The position numbers were made by a program, and so were the translations under genes. Below the pieces are notes generated by a model, which ran no database searches, was not told the origin of the DNA, and was given only the letters and a program-made list of their open reading frames with translations. Positions 1-9,343 of a DNA stretch of 59,689 nucleotides are shown here, piece after piece; position 1 is the stretch's first letter, and each line of letters starts with the position of its first letter. Source of the stretch: a bacterium (lineage in GTDB: Bacteria; Actinomycetota; Coriobacteriia; Coriobacteriales; CADBOM01). The stretch covers positions 1 to 59,689 of the forward strand of contig JAILQZ010000094.1 of NCBI GenBank assembly GCA_024698685.1. The letters run 5' to 3'.

Positions 1-356
1 CGAGAGCGCGGAAACTCCTCGGTCAGCGATTTGTCGCCAGCCGCCACGTACTGCGCGCCGAGGATGCGCATTCCCCTGGGCAGCACGCCTTCGAAGGATG
101 CGAGCACCTTCGGCACCGGCACGTAATCGGTCAACAGCACATCGAGGTACTCGTCGATGCTGGCGATGCCCACGCCAAGCGCCCAACCGAAGGCGGTGCG
201 CATGTGCGGCGAGAAGCCCTGGCTCACTGCAAAGGGCAGACCGGCACGCCTGATGCAGCGCTCCATGCAGCGCACGACCTCGAGATGCGAGAGGTAGCGC
301 AAACGCTCCTCCTTGGTGTAGTTGATCCTCAGTCGGAAGGTCGTCGCGTCACTCAC
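1..356 (-). CDS. DUF2344 / TIGR03936 family protein (5' part, cut by window edge)
   Basis: About 118 codons are visible. Translation from the GTG at 356 gives an N-terminus with RINYTKEERLRYLSHLEV and a later QGFSPHMRTAFGWALGVG stretch. I recognise this as the DUF2344 family, usually encoded beside a B12-binding radical SAM protein. The start overlaps the stop of the radical SAM gene by 8 bp, so the two are translationally coupled. The C-terminus lies outside the window. The molecular function is not established; the family occurs near RNase E/G and ribosomal protein L21 genes in many genomes. Confidence 0.85.
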   Translation of the reverse strand, partial: MSDATTFRLRINYTKEERLRYLSHLEVVRCMERCIRRAGLPFAVSQGFSPHMRTAFGWALGVGIASIDEYLDVLLTDYVPVPKVLASFEGVLPRGMRILGAQYVAAGDKSLTEEFPRS

Positions 357-2280
357 GGGTGCCTCCCAACGCTATGTCAACACCGAGATTGGGGCAGACG
401 CCGCAGCCGGTGCAGCTGGTGAACGTGCAGTCGGGCGTGGTGATCCCCTCGCTCGCACGCTCATACTCGAGCTTGAGGAAGCGCTCCTCGACTCCGCAGG
501 AGATGTGCGACCACGGGAGCGGACCACCGATCTCGAGGTTGCGCGAAGCGAGCTCCTGCATGTCGATGCCCACAGCCTCTGCGGCTTCCAGCCACCTGTC
601 TAACGAGAAGATCTCGGTCCACGCATCGAAGATGCAACCTCTGCGCCATGCCTCGACGACGAGCTTGGAGAGGTTGCGCCCTCCGCGCGCGAATGCGCCC
701 TCCACCAGCGAAGATGATGGGTCGTGCCAGTTGAAGTCGATGCCCTTGTGAAGGTGGCTATGGCGTATGAGATCGACCCGGCGCTGGGCCTCTGCGGCAT
801 CGATCTGCCCGCACCATTGGAAGGGCGTATCAGGCTTAGGAATGAAGATCGCAACCGAGATCGTCATGCGAACGTTGCCGCGCTGGTTGTCGGGCACGCA
901 GTCCTTCGCGTAGGCGTATGCCTTGTTGGCGAGCTGCGCAATCCCGCGCACATCGTCATCGGTCTCGAACGGCAAGCCGATCATGAAGTAGAGCTTCAAG
1001 CGCCTCCAACCCGCATCGAACGCGGCGGAGATGGCCTGAAAGAGGTTCTCCTCGGTGACGTTCTTGTTGATGATGTCGCGCAGGCGCTGGGTGCCCGCCT
1101 CGGGCGCGAACGTCAGGCCGCCCTTCTTGGCCCCAGCTACTAGATGCGCCATCCTCACGCCGAATCCGTCAAGGCGCTGGGAAGGGATCGAGACCTGGAT
1201 GCCCTGCCCGTCGACGGCGCTGTTGAGCCTGCGCAGGATCTCCTCGATCTGGGAGTGGTCCGTCGAAGAGAGCGACGTGAGCGAGACCTCGTCGTAGCCG
1301 GTGCATGCCAACCCTGTCAGCGTTGCCGAGACCACCGAGTCTGCGCTGCGCTCGCGCACCGGACGGTATATCATGCCAGCTTGACAGAACCTGCAGCCGC
1401 GAGAGCAGCCGCGCAGGATCTCCACCGCGAGGCGATCGTGAACCAGCTCGCCGAAGGGAACGACGGGCTGCGCTTGCAGGGACATCGCGTCGAAGTCGGT
1501 CAGCACGCGCTTCATGACGAGCTCGGGAGCCCCGGAGCCGTCAATCGGGCGCACCCCGAGGTCGGGGTCGTCACCGACCGGCTCATAGAGGCTCGGCACG
1601 TAGATGCCGTCTATATGGGCGAACTCGCGCAGCGTTTCCGCGCGGGACTTGCCCTCCGCTATCGCGCGCCTATGCGTTTGGACTAGATCGACCATCGCCT
1701 GCTCGCCCTCCCCGATCACGATGCAATCGAAGAGGTCGGCTATTGGTTCGCAGTTGTAGGCGCAGGGCCCGCCACCCACGACGATCGGCTCGTCATCCCC
1801 GCGCTGAGCTGCGAATATCTCGATTCCCGCTAGGTCGAGCGCCTCGACTACATTGGTGAAGCTGAGCTCGTGCGGCAGCGTGATGCCGAACATCTGGCTG
1901 CATTTGACAGGCTCGCAGCTCTCGAGCGAATAGAGCGGGATGTTGCGCTCGCGCATCAGCTTGGACATGTCGGGCCATGGCACGTACGCGCGCTGAGCTT
2001 CGACGCCGTCTATGCCGTTGAGAACCGTGTAGAGGATCGCCAGCCCCTGGTTGGGCAGGCCGGTCTCATAGGTGTCGGGATAGAGAAGCGTGCATCTGTA
2101 ACTGCACCCTTCCTTGTGGATCGCGCCAAACTCGGAGTCGATGTAGCGAACGGGCTTCTCGCACTGCAGGAGCAACGGCTCGACCTGCGCCCATACGGAG
2201 CGCGTCGACCCGCTCATAGCGCCGATATTTCGCTGCTGGATAGCCTCGGGCGGTGCACCCGCGGACTGCAATGCGCTCAC
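349..2280 (-). CDS. B12-binding domain radical SAM protein (TIGR03960 family)
   Basis: This 643-residue protein has an N-terminal cobalamin-binding-like region (about 60-220). The radical SAM cluster motif GCSRGCRFC (C292, C296, C299) starts the SAM barrel, and a C-terminal cysteine cluster (CTFTSCTGCGVC, about 620-635) may bind a further Fe-S cluster. Family members are putative radical SAM enzymes of unknown substrate, consistently paired with DUF2344 as seen here. The annotated GTG at 2280 overlaps the upstream gene's stop by 4 bp (GTGA). An internal ATG at residue 22 is possible but has no better ribosome binding site. Family assignment is strong; the reaction is unknown. Confidence 0.88.
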   Translation of the reverse strand: MSALQSAGAPPEAIQQRNIGAMSGSTRSVWAQVEPLLLQCEKPVRYIDSEFGAIHKEGCSYRCTLLYPDTYETGLPNQGLAILYTVLNGIDGVEAQRAYVPWPDMSKLMRERNIPLYSLESCEPVKCSQMFGITLPHELSFTNVVEALDLAGIEIFAAQRGDDEPIVVGGGPCAYNCEPIADLFDCIVIGEGEQAMVDLVQTHRRAIAEGKSRAETLREFAHIDGIYVPSLYEPVGDDPDLGVRPIDGSGAPELVMKRVLTDFDAMSLQAQPVVPFGELVHDRLAVEILRGCSRGCRFCQAGMIYRPVRERSADSVVSATLTGLACTGYDEVSLTSLSSTDHSQIEEILRRLNSAVDGQGIQVSIPSQRLDGFGVRMAHLVAGAKKGGLTFAPEAGTQRLRDIINKNVTEENLFQAISAAFDAGWRRLKLYFMIGLPFETDDDVRGIAQLANKAYAYAKDCVPDNQRGNVRMTISVAIFIPKPDTPFQWCGQIDAAEAQRRVDLIRHSHLHKGIDFNWHDPSSSLVEGAFARGGRNLSKLVVEAWRRGCIFDAWTEIFSLDRWLEAAEAVGIDMQELASRNLEIGGPLPWSHISCGVEERFLKLEYERASEGITTPDCTFTSCTGCGVCPNLGVDIALGGTRE

Positions 2281-3698
2281 TGCGCCGCCGGCGCTTCCTG
2301 ATCGCCCGCCATGTCGATGAAGATCTCCTCGAGAGCCTCGAGCCCATCGACGCTGCCGTCTCTATGGAAGACGATGCGCGCGGGTTTGGCGAACTTGGCT
2401 GTCTTGGAGGGAAGAGCCTCCGAACCCTTGTCCTTGAGCATCCCCGCAAGCCTCTTGACAGAGGCGGGAGCGCCCTTGATGACGAAGTCCTTCGCCGCGC
2501 CGGCGATCCTTGCACCCTTGTCGCCGATATCGGATATCTGGATTGCGGTGCGAACGTTCTTGAGAAGATCCACCCCGCCCTCGCCTATGCCGCGCGCCTT
2601 GGAACCGATGGCGTTGACGATCGAGGAGAGCTGCGGGCTGGCGAGCAGCTCGGCAGCCTCCGGGTCGTTGGGATCGACCTCGACGAGGACCTGCTTTCCG
2701 CCCTCGTTGTACATGTTGACGTAGTGGCCCATCAGCGACGTTCCGAAGAAGGCGATCAGTATGTCAGCTGGAACCTTGAAGGCCGGTAGGGCCTTGGACA
2801 CGACCTTGGATGCGGTCTTGCAGGCCATCGCGCCCGCAGCGAGCGCGCCAGCCTCGTAGAGCGTGCCCTTCGAGAGGCCGCTGCCATGCGCGCGGTCGAT
2901 CTGAAGCAGCATCTTGATCTGGTTGAGCGTCATCACCGGGAAGTCCGCCTTCGACCTGAAGAAGAGCGCTGCGATGCCGGCATTCTCGATCGCGGTGCGG
3001 CGCGTCAGGAACTTTGAGAACGACGGGCGAACGAACTCGAAGCAGTTGGACATCGCGCCCGCCAGCTCCTGGCAATTGGCGCAGATCCAGTCGCCAAGCT
3101 TCACGAACACTGCAGCATAGCGCGAGGTAGGAGACGGATTCTGCGGCTTGCGCAGCGCAACCGAGCTGCTGACGAGGGGCTTGGCTCCGAATACCTTGGG
3201 AATGCGCTGGCCGAATACCTGCAGCGCACATTGGCCCACATCACGTCCCACGCGCGTGAGCCTGTCGACCGCAACCTCTGCGATCGAGATGCCGTTATCC
3301 TTCTCCTTGAGGCCGATGATGTCGCTGGGGTCGATCGGATTTGCCGCACCCTGCTCTTTGGCGAGAAGCGTCGCGAGCTTGTCGGCGATGATGACGGTAG
3401 GGATGCCCTTGGCCTTCGAGGCGTTGTAGGTGGCGTTTACGCATGGGGAATCGCCGGCGAGGATGACGGTGAAGTCGGCTGCGCCGTGAACGTCGAGCGG
3501 CTCGGAATAGAACGCCTCGACGTGCATGAGCGCGTTGGGACTGACCGGTCGAAACGCGATCTTGGTGGCCTGTGCCATCTGCGGGCTGATGCTCTCGTCG
3601 AGAAAGATCGCCAACCGCACGGTGGATTCAGGGTCGCCGGAGCCGGTCTCCAGACTCAGGACCTTGTCAATCACGTTGTTCAGTGAGAGAGCGCACAT
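2277..3698 (-). CDS. DUF697-like protein, unknown function
   Basis: The ORF track extends to 3761, but the ATG at 3698 is preceded by GAAAGGAA at good spacing, giving a 473-residue product. Residues around 250-340 (FPVMTLNQIKMLLQIDRAHG followed by two hydrophobic stretches) resemble the DUF697/YcjF membrane-associated domain found C-terminal to small GTPases. I see no Walker A motif, so the GTPase part is absent. The N-terminal 200 residues look like an alpha/beta fold (VRLAIFLDESISPQMAQA). It is the first gene of a three-gene minus-strand unit overlapping the radical SAM gene by 4 bp. Function is unknown; a role in membrane or envelope stress is only a guess. Confidence 0.7.
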   Translation of the reverse strand: MCALSLNNVIDKVLSLETGSGDPESTVRLAIFLDESISPQMAQATKIAFRPVSPNALMHVEAFYSEPLDVHGAADFTVILAGDSPCVNATYNASKAKGIPTVIIADKLATLLAKEQGAANPIDPSDIIGLKEKDNGISIAEVAVDRLTRVGRDVGQCALQVFGQRIPKVFGAKPLVSSSVALRKPQNPSPTSRYAAVFVKLGDWICANCQELAGAMSNCFEFVRPSFSKFLTRRTAIENAGIAALFFRSKADFPVMTLNQIKMLLQIDRAHGSGLSKGTLYEAGALAAGAMACKTASKVVSKALPAFKVPADILIAFFGTSLMGHYVNMYNEGGKQVLVEVDPNDPEAAELLASPQLSSIVNAIGSKARGIGEGGVDLLKNVRTAIQISDIGDKGARIAGAAKDFVIKGAPASVKRLAGMLKDKGSEALPSKTAKFAKPARIVFHRDGSVDGLEALEEIFIDMAGDQEAPAAQ

Positions 3699-4050
3699 CG
3701 CTGTTCCTTTCAATGCCAATCGAAGGGACATGCCAAGCGCATGATCCAGCTTAGAGCCCATAGCGAGCCCCTAAAGCTTCGATGCGAGCTTTCCGCATGC
3801 CACCCTAGATTGTAACCCTTAACGAAGCATCCCAACCTGCAAGACCTGCAAGATACGCCCCCGCAGTTCCATAAATTGTCTTTTTTTGCGATATGGCAGA
3901 CAGCTTCGCAAGCATGCGCCGAATGTCCAGCGCAAGCTCTCCGCTCTCGCACGAGCGAACTGCGCACATGGGTTTTAATGTTACATTTATAAGGTAGCGC
4001 GTTCTTTGACAACACGCGCAATCCTTGACACCGAACGCAAAAGGAAGAAG
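3699..4050. other. Divergent intergenic region between the DUF697-like gene and the hydrogenase unit
   Basis: This non-coding stretch holds the start signals of two divergent operons. I see a TACAAT hexamer on the minus strand near 3812-3817. Upstream of the hydrogenase there is TTTATAAGG near 3985 and two direct TTGACA hexamers at 4006 and 4025. None forms a complete, convincing promoter pair. No ORF or RNA structure is supported. Confidence 0.5.
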
Positions 4051-5883
4051 ATGGCAAGACTGGAAATCACGCGCCCGTCCGAGGCGCATGCCACAATCAG
4101 CGAGCTTACCCAGGATCTGGGTGCGTTGCTGACCACTGGAAGCATGGCAGGCTGCCCTGTGGAGTTCGCAGGCGCCATGGTCCATGCTTCCGCAAGCCAA
4201 AGCTGCGGAAAGTGCGTCCCGTGCCGCATTGGCCTCTGGCAACTGGACAACCTGATCACGCAGGTGCTCGACGGAAACGGCACGCTCAAGACCGTCGAGA
4301 TGATCGAGACGCTGGCGGAGAGCATCTACCACAGCGCCGACTGCGCGGTGGGCTATGGTGCCGCCCAGAGCGTCCTTGCCGCTGTCATCGCGTTCCAGGA
4401 TGATTTCAGGCACCACGTCAGGCGCAACAGCTGCCTTACCAAGATCGAGGGCACGAGCATCCCGTGCATCTCGGGATGCCCGGCAAACGTCGACATCCCA
4501 GGCTACATCGCGCTCGTTGGCGCCGGCCGCTACACCGACGCGGTGAGGCTGATCCGCAAGGACAACCCGTTCGTCCTCGCATGCGGCCTGATCTGCGAGC
4601 ATCCCTGCGAGCTCAGCTGCCGCAGGGCGCTCATCGACGACCCGATCAACATCCGCGGCCTCAAGCGCTATGCCATCGAGCACGCCTCTGACACCTACAC
4701 GCCTTTCCACTACGAGAAGACCGACAGGAAGATCGCGATCATCGGTGGCGGACCATCCGGCCTCACGGCGGCCTACTATCTGGCGCTCATGGGCCACGAA
4801 CCGACCATCTTCGAGCAGCGCGAGCATCTCGGCGGAATGATGCGCTACGGCATCCCCGCATATCGCCTGCCGCGTGAACGCCTCGACGCCGAAATCGACT
4901 TCATGGTCTCCCAGGGCATCGAGGTGCGCCTCAACACGCGCATCCCCGATGACATCTCGTTCGAGGATCTCAAGGCCAACTACGATGCGATCTACGTTGC
5001 GATCGGCGCTCACAACGACAACAAGCTCGGCATCGAGGGCGAGGACGCAGAGGGCGTCATGAGCGCCGTCGAGATGCTGCGCGAGATCGGCGATGGCAAC
5101 TATCCGGACTTCTCGGGAGAGCGCGTCGCTATCATCGGCGGTGGCAACGTGGCGATGGACGTCGCGCGCAGCAGCGTCAGGCTCGGCGCGGAGTCGGTCA
5201 CCATCGTCTACCGCCGCAGGGTCGAGGACATGACTGCGCAGCGGGAGGAAATCGAAGGCGCCATAGCGGAGGGTTGCGAGATCCTCGAGCTCCACGCCCC
5301 ACAGGCCATCGCAACCGAAGATGGCAAGGTCGTAGGGCTGACGGTCCAGCGCCAGATCCCCGGAGCGATCTCAGGTGGTCGCCCGAGGCCCGTTGCAGCC
5401 GATTGCCCGCCCGAGACCATCCCGTTCGACCGCGTTCTGGTCGCCATCGGCCAGGTGATCGATTCCGAAGAGTTCGCCAAGGCGGGAGTCGCGACCTCGC
5501 GCGGCAGGATACTCGGCGATGAGTACGGCGAAGTCTTCGACATCGACGGCGTCTTCGTCGGTGGAGACTGCGAGACCGGACCGGCAACCGTCATCCGCGC
5601 GGTTGCGGCCGGCAAAGTCGTAGCCAGGAACATCGACGATTACCTCGGATACCACCATCCGATCAAGCTCGACGTCGAGGTGCCGCCCGCTGTGGCGCGC
5701 GACCGCGCCGCCTGCGGGAGGTCGAACATGGTCGAGCGAAAGGTCGCCGAGCGCAAGGACGACTTCGAGCTGATGGAGAAGGCCTATTCGGAGCAGGAGG
5801 CCATGCAGGAGGCCCACCGTTGCCTGCGCTGCGACCACTTCGGCATGGGTGCATTCCTCGGGGGAAGGAGCTTCGAATGGTAA
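4051..5883 (+). CDS. NuoF-like Fe-S domain fused to GltD-like NAD(P)H flavoprotein (hydrogenase partner)
   Basis: The 610-residue product starts at the ATG after AAAAGGAAGAAG; the track start is an upstream TTG with no ribosome binding site. Residues 45-100 carry CGKCVPC (C52, C55, C58) plus C98, the [4Fe-4S] site of the NuoF C-terminal domain. The rest resembles the glutamate synthase small subunit (GltD): cysteines at 139, 143, 178, 182, 186 and 190, an FAD-binding AIIGGGPSGLTAAYY (about 229-243), an NAD(P)-binding AIIGGGNVAMDVARSS (about 366-382) and a C-terminal CLRC. The NuoF FMN/NADH domain and NuoE are absent. It overlaps the hydrogenase gene by 7 bp, so it probably passes electrons between NAD(P)(H) and HydA. 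Cytoplasmic. Confidence 0.85.
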   Translation: MARLEITRPSEAHATISELTQDLGALLTTGSMAGCPVEFAGAMVHASASQSCGKCVPCRIGLWQLDNLITQVLDGNGTLKTVEMIETLAESIYHSADCAVGYGAAQSVLAAVIAFQDDFRHHVRRNSCLTKIEGTSIPCISGCPANVDIPGYIALVGAGRYTDAVRLIRKDNPFVLACGLICEHPCELSCRRALIDDPINIRGLKRYAIEHASDTYTPFHYEKTDRKIAIIGGGPSGLTAAYYLALMGHEPTIFEQREHLGGMMRYGIPAYRLPRERLDAEIDFMVSQGIEVRLNTRIPDDISFEDLKANYDAIYVAIGAHNDNKLGIEGEDAEGVMSAVEMLREIGDGNYPDFSGERVAIIGGGNVAMDVARSSVRLGAESVTIVYRRRVEDMTAQREEIEGAIAEGCEILELHAPQAIATEDGKVVGLTVQRQIPGAISGGRPRPVAADCPPETIPFDRVLVAIGQVIDSEEFAKAGVATSRGRILGDEYGEVFDIDGVFVGGDCETGPATVIRAVAAGKVVARNIDDYLGYHHPIKLDVEVPPAVARDRAACGRSNMVERKVAERKDDFELMEKAYSEQEAMQEAHRCLRCDHFGMGAFLGGRSFEW

Positions 5884-7625
5884 AGGTCAAGATCAACAAC
5901 ACCAAGGTCGAGGTCTCCGCCGACACCACGATCCTCGATGCCGCCGCCCAGGCAGGCATCTCCATCCCCACGCTGTGCTACTTCAGGAATCTCAACGACA
6001 TCGCAGCATGCAGGGTCTGCGTCGTCGAGGTCGAGGGCATGGAGCGTCTCGTTGCCGCCTGCAACACCAAGGTCGAAGCCGGGGCGCACTACATCACCAA
6101 CAGCCCTAAGGTCAGGGCTGCCCGCACAACCAACGTCGAGCTCATCCTCACCCAGCACAAGACCGCCTGCACCACCTGCGTGCGCAGCGGAAACTGCAGC
6201 TTGCAGGATGTGGCCGCCGACCTCAACATCCTAGACGTCCCGTTCGAAGTCGATTCGAGAGGCGACAAGTGGAATTCAAGATATCCCCTCATCAGGGAGA
6301 ACAAGAAGTGCATCAAGTGCATGCGCTGCATACAGGTCTGCAACAACATCCAGGGAATGCACATCTGGGACCTGCGCAACCACGGGACGCGTACGAGAAT
6401 CGGCCTAAGCGGGGACGCAACGATCGCAGAAACCAAGTGCGTCCTTTGCGGTCAGTGCATCACCCACTGTCCGGTTGGCGCTCTGCGCGAGCGCGATGAC
6501 ACCGACCGCGTTCTCGCCGCACTCGCAGACCCCGACATCACCACAGTCATCCAAATCGCTCCCGCGGTCCGCACCGCTTGGGGCGACGCCCTCGGGCTCA
6601 CTCGCGATGAGGCGACCCCTGGCAAGATGGTCAACGCACTGCGTAAGCTCGGCTTCGACTACATCTTCGACACCGACTTCGCCGCCGACCTCACCATCAT
6701 GGAGGAGGGCACGGAGCTTCTGGGGCGCCTCGCCAACAGGGACGAATACGAGTGGCCGATGTTCACCTCGTGCTGCCCCGGCTGGGTCAGGTACATGAAG
6801 GGCAACCGCTCCGAGCAGATCCCGCAGCTGTCCACGGCCAAGAGCCCGCAGCAGATGTTCGGTGCCGCTATGAAGACCTACTTCATGCAGGAGAAGGGCC
6901 TCGAGCCGAGCAAGGTCTGCTGCATCTCCGTCATGCCATGCGTCGCCAAGAAGTACGAGGTTGGCGTCGAGGAGATGTGGTCGGTTGAGAAGGGCACGCC
7001 CGACGTCGACATCTCTCTCACCACGCGCGAGATGGTCCGCATGCTCAAGTCCGACTTCGTCTCGATCGACGACCTCGTCGAGGACGAGTTCGACCACCCG
7101 CTCGGCGTCGCAACCGGCGCAGGCCACATCTTCGGCGCTACCGGCGGCGTAATGGAGGCAGCACTGCGCACCGCCTACTTCGCGGTCACTGGGGAGAATC
7201 CCGACCCCGATGCATTCGCGGACGTCCGCGGCATGGATGGCTGGAAGGAAGCCACCTTCGACCTCGCGGGAACGCCGCTGCGCGTTGCCGTCGCCAGCGG
7301 CCTCGCCAACACGCAGAGGCTTCTCGAGGCTCTCGATGAGGGCACCGTGGAGTACGACTTCGTCGAGATCATGGCCTGCCCTGGCGGATGCGCCGGCGGA
7401 GGCGGTCAGCCGATCAAGGATAACTGCGAGCAGGCCGAGGCCCGCGGGCAGGTGCTGTACAAGCTCGACAGGAGAGCCGACCTGCGCTTCAGCCACGAGA
7501 ACCCCAGCGTCCAGGAGGCCTACGAGAAGATCTTCGGCGAGCCCAACAGCCACGAGGCGCATAGGCTGCTGCACACCAACCAATACGCGTGGAGCTTCGT
7601 GCCCAGGGAGTGCCTGGAGCGCTAG
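5877..7625 (+). CDS. hydA: [FeFe] hydrogenase, group A catalytic subunit
   Basis: This 582-residue cytoplasmic enzyme interconverts H2 with protons and electrons. In order: an N-terminal [2Fe-2S] domain (C34, C45, C48, C62), a His-Cys3 cluster (H94, C98, C101, C107), two [4Fe-4S] clusters (C145/148/151/155 and C188/191/194/198), and the H-cluster domain. All three H-cluster signatures are intact: TSCCPGW (297-303), MPCVAKKYE (from 353) and EIMACPGGCAGGGGQP (C501, C505), followed by the small-subunit-like tail. The start at 5877 follows GGAAGGAG and overlaps the upstream stop by 7 bp. The maturases HydE, HydF and HydG are not in this window. Confidence 0.95.
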   Translation: MVKVKINNTKVEVSADTTILDAAAQAGISIPTLCYFRNLNDIAACRVCVVEVEGMERLVAACNTKVEAGAHYITNSPKVRAARTTNVELILTQHKTACTTCVRSGNCSLQDVAADLNILDVPFEVDSRGDKWNSRYPLIRENKKCIKCMRCIQVCNNIQGMHIWDLRNHGTRTRIGLSGDATIAETKCVLCGQCITHCPVGALRERDDTDRVLAALADPDITTVIQIAPAVRTAWGDALGLTRDEATPGKMVNALRKLGFDYIFDTDFAADLTIMEEGTELLGRLANRDEYEWPMFTSCCPGWVRYMKGNRSEQIPQLSTAKSPQQMFGAAMKTYFMQEKGLEPSKVCCISVMPCVAKKYEVGVEEMWSVEKGTPDVDISLTTREMVRMLKSDFVSIDDLVEDEFDHPLGVATGAGHIFGATGGVMEAALRTAYFAVTGENPDPDAFADVRGMDGWKEATFDLAGTPLRVAVASGLANTQRLLEALDEGTVEYDFVEIMACPGGCAGGGGQPIKDNCEQAEARGQVLYKLDRRADLRFSHENPSVQEAYEKIFGEPNSHEAHRLLHTNQYAWSFVPRECLER

Positions 7626-7660
7626 CTTCGAAGCGCGCCGCGCACGCAGACGCAAAGCAG

Positions 7661-7690
7661 GGGAGGCGTTGGAATCATCCAGCGCCTCCC
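7661..7690. terminator. Hairpin between convergent hydA and metQ
   Basis: GGGAGGCGTTGG and CCAGCGCCTCCC form a 12-bp stem with one wobble and a six-base loop, 35 bp after the hydA stop. The trailing sequence is only weakly T-rich (TCTCATT). It may serve both convergent units. Confidence 0.65.
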
Positions 7691-7726
7691 TCTCATTGGG
7701 CCAAGTTGCCCTATGTGGGCTTGCTT

Positions 7727-8566
7727 TTAGAACATCGGGATGACGGCACCGGCATAGGTGTCGTTGATGAAGCCCTTGACCTTCTGGCTCTGAACGGCCT
7801 TCACGAGAGCCTGGATCTTCGCGCTATCCTCATCGCCAGCGCGGACTGCGATGATGTTCGCAAAGGTCTGCGCTGCCTCGGACTCGCTATCCTCGCTCGC
7901 GAGCGCGGTGCTGGTGTCGATGCCAGCGGAGATCGCGAAGTTGCCGTTGATGACGGCCATGTCGACGTCCTCGAGGGTGCGCGGCAGGTTGGCGGCCTCG
8001 ACCTCGACGATATCGATGTTCTTCGGGTTGTCGACGATGTCGTTCTTGGTAGCGTTCAGACCTGCGCCGTCAGCGAGCTTGATCAGACCCTGGGCCTGCA
8101 GGAGCTGCAGTGCGCGAGCTTCGTTGGTGGTGTCGGAGGGAACTGCGATCTTAGCACCATCGGCAAGCGCGTCGAGGGACTTGGTCTTGCCAGGATAGAT
8201 GCACAGCGGCTCGAAGTGGACTGCCGCGGCGCTCACGAGATCGGTGCCGTTCTCGGCGTTGTAGTCCTCAAGGTATGGAAGATGCTGGAAGTAGTTCGCA
8301 TCGAGCTCGCCATCGTTGAGCGCGACGTTGGGCTGGATGTAGTCCGAATACTCGACGATCTCGAGGTTGTAGCCCTGCTCTGCCAGCTCGTCCTGAATCT
8401 GCGCGAGGATCTCGGCATGGGGAGCCGGAGATGCGCCGACCTTGATGTTGGGATCCTCGGGATCCGCATTGTTGCTTCCGCAACCTGCAATGGCCAACGC
8501 AGCCATGCATGCGATGGCGGCGACTGCCAGCAGCTTCAGGAAGCCCTTGCCCTTTGCTCTGTTCAT
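7727..8566 (-). CDS. metQ: Methionine ABC transporter substrate-binding lipoprotein
   Basis: The protein belongs to the NlpA/MetQ family and captures D/L-methionine outside the membrane for the MetNI importer. The ATG at 8566 follows CGAAAGGAACG; the track ORF starts earlier without support. The product is 279 residues with a lipoprotein signal (MNRAKGKGFLKLL, hydrophobic core, lipobox LAIAGC with C29). The mature part has family features such as VGASPAPHAEIL and NYFQHLPYL. It is the last gene of metN-metI-metQ, about 100 bp after metI. Methionine is the likely substrate, although NlpA paralogs can bind other amino acids. Confidence 0.92.
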   Translation of the reverse strand: MNRAKGKGFLKLLAVAAIACMAALAIAGCGSNNADPEDPNIKVGASPAPHAEILAQIQDELAEQGYNLEIVEYSDYIQPNVALNDGELDANYFQHLPYLEDYNAENGTDLVSAAAVHFEPLCIYPGKTKSLDALADGAKIAVPSDTTNEARALQLLQAQGLIKLADGAGLNATKNDIVDNPKNIDIVEVEAANLPRTLEDVDMAVINGNFAISAGIDTSTALASEDSESEAAQTFANIIAVRAGDEDSAKIQALVKAVQSQKVKGFINDTYAGAVIPMF

Positions 8567-8667
8567 AATCGTTCCTTTCGTAAATGCTCTGCGTTTCTCT
8601 TTCAAATCCAACTCCCCTGACGGGAGCAAAGATTCCACGTCTGCGCCGCTCAACGCGGCATTTCGCT

Positions 8668-9342
8668 CTACTGGCGCTTGTCGATCCTACGCGCAAGCCT
8701 GTCGCCGATCGTCTGGATCACCTGCACCAAGATGATGCAGAGGATGACCGACACGACCATCACGTCGGTCTGGTAGCGCTGGTATCCATAGCGTATCGCT
8801 ATATCGCCCAGTCCGCCAGCTCCAACCGTTCCCGCCATTGCCGAGTATCCGAAGAGCGTGATGAAGGTGATCGATGCGCCGCGGATCAACGAGGGCAGGC
8901 TCTCCTTGAGGAAGACCTTGTAGATGATCTGCCAAGTGCTCGCACCGAAGCTCTGCGCCGCCTCGATGAGCCCGGGATCGACCTCGGCGAGGCTCTGCTC
9001 CACCATGCGCGCGACGAAGGGCGCGGCGCTGACGACCAGAGGGACCACCGCTCCGCGGACGCCGAGCGAGGTGCCCACGATCCAGCGCGTGAACGGAATC
9101 AGCGCGACGAGCAGGATGATGAACGGAATAGAACGGCCGATGTTGACGATCCAGCCGAGGACCATGTAGGTGATGCGTCGAGGCTTGAGGCCGTTGGGCG
9201 CGGTGATCGTCACGAGGACGCCGATTGGAATGCCGATGATGTAGGCGAAGAGCGTCGAGAGCACGACCATGACGATCGTGTCCCAGGTGCCCTGAGCGAG
9301 AAGTCCGCCGTACTGCCCAAAGAACGAGGTGAGCCATTCCAT
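8668..9342 (-). CDS. metI: Methionine ABC transporter permease
   Basis: This 224-residue integral membrane permease has about five hydrophobic segments. The cytoplasmic EAA loop (AAQSFGASTWQIIYKVFLKESLPS, around 145-168) docks the MetN ATPase. Starting at the ATG encoding MEWLTSFFGQYGG leaves one base after the metN stop, so translation is coupled. The first ten residues of the track ORF lie inside metN and are not needed. Length and motifs match MetI (about 217-225 residues). Confidence 0.93.
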   Translation of the reverse strand: MEWLTSFFGQYGGLLAQGTWDTIVMVVLSTLFAYIIGIPIGVLVTITAPNGLKPRRITYMVLGWIVNIGRSIPFIILLVALIPFTRWIVGTSLGVRGAVVPLVVSAAPFVARMVEQSLAEVDPGLIEAAQSFGASTWQIIYKVFLKESLPSLIRGASITFITLFGYSAMAGTVGAGGLGDIAIRYGYQRYQTDVMVVSVILCIILVQVIQTIGDRLARRIDKRQ

Positions 9343-9343
9343 G

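Noticed and set aside
3805-5295. 496-residue minus-strand ORF
   Set aside because: Antisense to the hydrogenase partner gene; low-complexity composition and no family features.
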